From: an uncultured Eubacteriales bacterium
Lineage (GTDB): Bacteria; Bacillota; Clostridia; Oscillospirales; Acutalibacteraceae
DNA length: 8,092 bases
Direction: 5' to 3'
Assembly (NCBI GenBank): GCA_934476545.1
Contig: CAKSOB010000065.1
Span: forward strand, 1-8,092
In this document: positions 5,144-8,092 of the stretch, one piece after another
How the letters are laid out: every line of letters starts with the position of its first letter
Position numbering within the stretch: the first letter of the stretch is position 1
Notes under the pieces: model-generated
What the model saw: only the letters and a program-made list of their open reading frames with translations
Database searches by the model: none
What the model was told of the DNA's origin: nothing
Made by a program: the position numbers and the translations under genes

Positions 5144-6364
5144 ATGGTACTGGAGTTGATTCGATGGTGTACAGGATATGTACGTTTTACGATACAAGGA
5201 ACAGATAGCGCGCGATTTTTTACTGCTGCCGCAGCTCGTGGGTTTATTTTATGGAATATGAAAACTATCGACAATGAACATAGCGTTGCTTGCATTTCGG
5301 CAAAAGAATATCATCGGTTGCGGTCAGTAGCGAAGAAGCGAAAATTACGCTTAAAAATAGAGGGGCGAGTTGGACTTCCGTTTTTCTGGAGAACCTTCTG
5401 GAAGAAAAAACGGTATGGATTTCTATTGGGCGGGGTCCTTTCGTTATTATTGCTTACATTTTTATCGACTCGGATTTGGGTAATTCAAGTAACAGGCGTT
5501 GAAACCTTAACCAAGGAGCAAATTTTACAGACCGCATCGGAGCATGGATTATTTATAGGAGCCAATAAGGCTTCTTTAAATCCTCGCTCTATGGAAACAA
5601 AATTGATGCTTTCTTATCCGGAAATCAGTTGGGTTACTGTAAATACTTGGGGGAATACCATTACCATTGCAATTTCGGAAAGTGATCCAAAGCCGGAGGT
5701 AGAGCGGTCAGATGAAACCAAAAATGTTGTAGCTGCCAGAAGCGGACAAATCGTATCTATGGAGGTGTATCACGGTCAAGCTATGGTAAAGGTAGGAGAT
5801 GGCGTCGCACCAAACCAACTGTTGGTCAGTGGAATTTGGGAACATGAAAATGGCATGGTTACATTTACGAAAGGAGCTGCCAAAATTATGGCTCGTACCA
5901 GAAGAACCTTTACTGCAACCATTCCAAAGGAAGAAACAATTTCTATCCCGACAGGAGAATCTGTTATCAGACGGAGTATGCAAGTTTTTGGAATCACGGT
6001 TCCGTTGACAATTCGAGGCGTTCCAAAAGGTGAATATGAAAAATCTATGGAACGGGAAAGTGTAACGGTAAATGGCGTAGAATTGCCGCTGACAATTTAT
6101 ACGGAAACGTATACGGAACAAACCTCTCAAATTGTGGTGACTTCAAAAGAAGAAGGAGAGCGGAGAGGAAAAGAAGAACTTCAAAAACAGCAAAAAGAAG
6201 CACTGGGAGAGGGCGAAGTTTTATCCGAAAAAATACAGATAACAGAGAAATCGGATCGCTATGAATTGGTCAGTGATTGTCTTTGTATTGAAAATATTGC
6301 CGTGGAGCAACCGTATTTCTTGGACATTCGTGGAAAAACATCGGAAGAAAAAGCAGAATCTTAA
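5144..6364 (+). CDS. yqfD: Sporulation protein YqfD, single-pass membrane protein
   Basis: The protein has 406 residues, typical for YqfD. A cytosolic N-terminal domain (1-78) is followed by a basic stretch with WKKKR near 86-90 and one transmembrane helix at about 91-110 (GFLLGGVLSLLLLTF). The outer part starts with a POTRA-like segment (113-180), beginning VTGVETLTKEQI and ending at TITIAISES. A beta-rich region (about 195-330) and a charged Lys/Glu-rich helix (335-362) follow. The basic-inside rule places the C-terminal part across the membrane. In Bacillus yqfD is transcribed by SigE in the mother cell, and mutants sporulate poorly; the molecular activity is unknown. AAGGAGGG lies five bases before the ATG. 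No clear terminator follows, so some read-through into phoH is possible. Confidence 0.88.
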   Translation: MVLELIRWCTGYVRFTIQGTDSARFFTAAAARGFILWNMKTIDNEHSVACISAKEYHRLRSVAKKRKLRLKIEGRVGLPFFWRTFWKKKRYGFLLGGVLSLLLLTFLSTRIWVIQVTGVETLTKEQILQTASEHGLFIGANKASLNPRSMETKLMLSYPEISWVTVNTWGNTITIAISESDPKPEVERSDETKNVVAARSGQIVSMEVYHGQAMVKVGDGVAPNQLLVSGIWEHENGMVTFTKGAAKIMARTRRTFTATIPKEETISIPTGESVIRRSMQVFGITVPLTIRGVPKGEYEKSMERESVTVNGVELPLTIYTETYTEQTSQIVVTSKEEGERRGKEELQKQQKEALGEGEVLSEKIQITEKSDRYELVSDCLCIENIAVEQPYFLDIRGKTSEEKAES

Positions 6365-6404
6365 GGAAATCTTGTGCTTTACACGCAATTCACAAAAAAA
6401 ACTG

Positions 6405-6433
6405 GTGACTTTTCATGAAATATATGTTATACT
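6405..6433 (+). promoter_or_regulatory. Extended -10 SigA promoter of the phoH operon
   Basis: GTGACT (6405-6410, four of six to TTGACA) lies 17 bases from TATACT (6428-6433), which is preceded by TGT (6425-6427), an extended -10. Transcription would start near 6440. The spacer contains the perfect palindrome TTTCATGAAA at 6411-6420. Confidence 0.7.
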
Positions 6434-6440
6434 ACTGTAA

Positions 6441-6540
6441 GATTCATCCATATTCCTCGGAAGATTGGATGAACCAGAGGTAAGGAAACAGATTTGTAGT
6501 AAGGTTCTTTTAAAAAATCTGTTTCATTTAGAAAGGTGAT
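6441..6540 (+). promoter_or_regulatory. Structured 5' leader of phoH with two hairpins
   Basis: The leader of about 100 bases can form two hairpins. The first has a perfect 8-bp stem (TTCATCCA 6443-6450 with TGGATGAA 6466-6473) and a 15-base loop that may fold further. The second has a perfect 11-bp stem (GAAACAGATTT 6485-6495 with its complement 6515-6525) and a 19-base loop. It ends seven bases before the AGAAAGGTGAT ribosome binding site and has no trailing T run, so it is not a standard terminator. GGTTC (6503-6507) in the second loop can pair with GAACC (6471-6475), which overlaps the first stem. I recognise no known riboswitch class. Confidence 0.5.
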
Positions 6541-6543
6541 GTG

Positions 6544-7503
6544 ATGTTCGAGCAACGGATCAATATTGACAGAATGGAGCAGGCAGTAGCGCTCTTTGGC
6601 AGCTTTGATGAAAACATTAAGCTGATTGAAACGGTTTATCAGGTGAAGGTGGTAGGACGCGGGGGAGAAATCAAGGTGTCCGGCGAACCGGAAAACGTAT
6701 CAAAAGCAGTGCGAGCAATCGACAGCTTATTGACGCTGATCAATCGAGGGGAGGCTCTTACAGAGCAAAACGTGCGGTATTGCATCTCTATGGTGAAGGA
6801 CGGGACAGAAGATAAGATTGCTTCTTTGGCGGGGGATTGCATTTGTATTACAGCAAAAGGTAAGCCGGTAAAACCAAAGACATTGGGACAGAAAAATTAC
6901 TGTTCTGCCATTAGTGAAAACACAATTACCATCGGCGTAGGTCCGGCGGGAACCGGAAAAACATATCTGGCGGTAGCAATGGCAGTAACGGCATTTCGTG
7001 CCCAACAGGTGAATCGAATTATTTTGACTCGTCCGGCGGTGGAGGCAGGTGAAAAACTGGGATTTCTTCCCGGTGATTTACAGCAAAAGGTAGATCCCTA
7101 TCTTCGCCCGTTATACGATGCTCTGTTCGATATGTTGGGGGCAGAAAGCTACCAACGCTATGTAGAACGGGGAAATATTGAGGTAGCGCCACTGGCATAT
7201 ATGCGTGGGCGAACACTGGATGATAGCTTTATCATTCTGGACGAAGCACAGAACACCACACCGGAGCAGATGAAGATGTTTCTCACCCGATTAGGATTTG
7301 GTTCCAAAATGGTTATTACCGGTGACATTACGCAAATTGATTTGCCGGACGGTCGTCGTTCCGGATTGAAAGATGTGATGAGCGTTTTGAAGAATATGGA
7401 AGACATTGCCCAAATTCGGTTCTCAGAGAAAGACGTTGTTCGCCACCGACTGGTGCAGAATATCATCAAGGCTTATGAAAAACACAGTGCAGAGAGGAGA
7501 TAA
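6544..7503 (+). CDS. phoH: PhoH family P-loop ATPase (PhoH-like, putative RNA-associated)
   Basis: The protein has 319 residues from the ATG at 6544, the usual size for PhoH. A short N-terminal region (about 1-70) with VVGRGGEIKVSG resembles the KH-like RNA-binding part of bacterial PhoH. The core is a superfamily 1-like ATPase: Walker A GPAGTGKT at 133-140, MRGRT at 220-224, Walker B IILDEAQN with D233-E234-A235-Q236, and a sensor-like TGD near 259-261. PhoH proteins bind ATP and are linked by gene context to YbeY and RNA metabolism; a helicase-type role is inference. A GTG directly before the ATG (6541) is an alternative start, but AGGTGA at 6534-6539 suits the ATG better. Its own SigA promoter and leader separate it from yqfD. 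Its end overlaps the ybeY ribosome binding site, so ybeY is probably coupled to it. Confidence 0.95.
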   Translation: MFEQRINIDRMEQAVALFGSFDENIKLIETVYQVKVVGRGGEIKVSGEPENVSKAVRAIDSLLTLINRGEALTEQNVRYCISMVKDGTEDKIASLAGDCICITAKGKPVKPKTLGQKNYCSAISENTITIGVGPAGTGKTYLAVAMAVTAFRAQQVNRIILTRPAVEAGEKLGFLPGDLQQKVDPYLRPLYDALFDMLGAESYQRYVERGNIEVAPLAYMRGRTLDDSFIILDEAQNTTPEQMKMFLTRLGFGSKMVITGDITQIDLPDGRRSGLKDVMSVLKNMEDIAQIRFSEKDVVRHRLVQNIIKAYEKHSAERR

Positions 7504-7509
7504 TATCAT

Positions 7510-8013
7510 ATGGCAAAGGTTCGTGTCATTATCAGTAACCATCAGAAGGCTGTCAAAATTCCTACCGGCGTTAGAATGCTGGTGCGGCGTTGCTGTAACG
7601 CAGTACTGCAATTAGAGCAATTCCCGCATAATGCTGAAATCAGCGTTGTATTCATTGATAACGATCAAATTCAGGAATTGAATAGAGAATATCGAGGAAA
7701 AGATATGCCGACGGATGTTCTGTCTTTTCCCATGGGGGAGAATGGGGAATATGAGATCAATCACGACACGGATGCTGTAATTCTGGGAGATGTTGCAATT
7801 TCTATGGAAAAAGCAGTGGAGCAGGCATATAAATACGATCACAGCTTGGAGCGGGAAATTGGATTCTTAACAGCCCACTCTGTGCTGCACCTTTTGGGCT
7901 ATGACCACGAACAGGGCGGTTTGGATCGTGTACGGATGCGGGAAAAAGAGGAGCAGGTTATGACGCAACTGGGCTTGCCGAGCTCCAGCAGCTACGTAAT
8001 GGACGAGGAATAA
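7510..8013 (+). CDS. ybeY: Endoribonuclease YbeY (rRNA maturation factor)
   Basis: The 167-residue protein has the family zinc site H123-x3-H127-x5-H133 in AHSVLHLLGYDHE and the conserved YRGKDMPTDVLSFP segment (61-74), including R62, which corresponds to the conserved catalytic-cleft arginine. YbeY is a cytosolic metallo-endoribonuclease involved in 16S rRNA 3'-end processing and 70S quality control with other RNases. The ribosome binding site AGAGGAG (7493-7499) lies in the last codons of phoH, with a rather long 10-base spacing to the ATG. Only six bases separate the phoH stop from this start, and one base separates this stop from the dgkA GTG, so the three genes form one tight operon. In Bacillus a pgpH (yqfF) gene lies between phoH and ybeY; here there is no room for it. 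The C-terminal SSSSYVMDEE tail is unremarkable. Confidence 0.96.
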   Translation: MAKVRVIISNHQKAVKIPTGVRMLVRRCCNAVLQLEQFPHNAEISVVFIDNDQIQELNREYRGKDMPTDVLSFPMGENGEYEINHDTDAVILGDVAISMEKAVEQAYKYDHSLEREIGFLTAHSVLHLLGYDHEQGGLDRVRMREKEEQVMTQLGLPSSSSYVMDEE

Positions 8014-8014
8014 C

Positions 8015-8092
8015 GTGCAGCTTTTGCAATCATTTGGCTATGCATTTCAGGGAATTTGGCGGTGTATCAATTATGAGCGCAATATGCGAATC
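8015..8092 (+). CDS. dgkA: Diacylglycerol kinase family protein DgkA (N-terminal fragment)
   Basis: Twenty-six codons run in frame to the window edge from a GTG at 8015. The translation FGYAFQGIWRCINYERNMRI fits the start of Gram-positive DgkA, where F.YA..G is followed by a conserved glutamate and an N-x-R-I segment just before the first membrane helix. In Firmicutes this small three-helix membrane enzyme acts mainly on undecaprenol, feeding the cell-wall lipid carrier pool. Position after ybeY matches the Bacillus order phoH-(pgpH)-ybeY-dgkA. GAGGAA (8005-8010), inside the ybeY end, lies four bases before the GTG. An in-frame TTG at 8024 is a weaker alternative start. The gene continues beyond the window. 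Confidence 0.8.
   Translation, partial: MQLLQSFGYAFQGIWRCINYERNMRI

Noticed and set aside
5708..6130. A 140-codon minus-strand frame opposite yqfD
   Set aside because: It lies entirely within yqfD in antisense, has no ribosome binding site support and no recognisable protein features.

Overview
The window looks like an ordinary chromosomal segment of a low-to-moderate GC, endospore-forming Clostridia-type Firmicute, possibly Oscillospiraceae/Ruminococcaceae. This rests on the gene order yqfC-yqfD-phoH-ybeY-dgkA, a YlbJ-type sporulation membrane protein, a TSCPD four-cysteine protein, strong AGGAGG ribosome binding sites and SigA promoters with extended -10 boxes. The species assignment is inference. 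I found no mobile element, prophage, CRISPR array or toxin module.

Left part (1-712): two tRNA-Ser(GGA) genes lie in tandem on the minus strand. The first is cut by the window edge and the second is complete. Their visible bodies are identical, and each has its own promoter with a TTGCAT -35 box and a TATAAT -10 box; a hairpin terminator separates them. An AT-rich intergenic region follows, with a candidate promoter for the next gene.

Middle-left (713-3318): a type Ic-like (MocR-fold) aspartate aminotransferase is followed by a good intrinsic terminator. Next is a two-gene unit with its own promoter, encoding a stand-alone PHP phosphoesterase of the YciV/TrpH (RNase AM) type and an 85-residue TSCPD protein. 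It ends at a hairpin that can also stop transcription arriving from the opposite strand.

Middle (3317-4728, minus strand): a 68-residue cysteine-rich protein lies directly downstream of a YlbJ-type sporulation membrane protein. It has its own SigA-like promoter inside the end of ylbJ.

Right part (4774-8092, plus strand): yqfC and yqfD, mother-cell sporulation genes, sit head-to-head with ylbJ and have a SigE-like promoter. After a 176-base gap with a strong SigA promoter and a structured leader come phoH, ybeY and the first 26 codons of dgkA, tightly packed and probably translationally coupled. The HD-hydrolase gene pgpH (yqfF), which lies between phoH and ybeY in Bacillus, is absent. The layout suggests a sporulation divergon followed by an independently promoted housekeeping operon for RNA metabolism and lipid-carrier phosphorylation.

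Nothing here amounts to a clearly new system. The best leads are the phoH leader RNA, the small cysteine-rich protein tied to ylbJ, and the PHP-TSCPD pairing.
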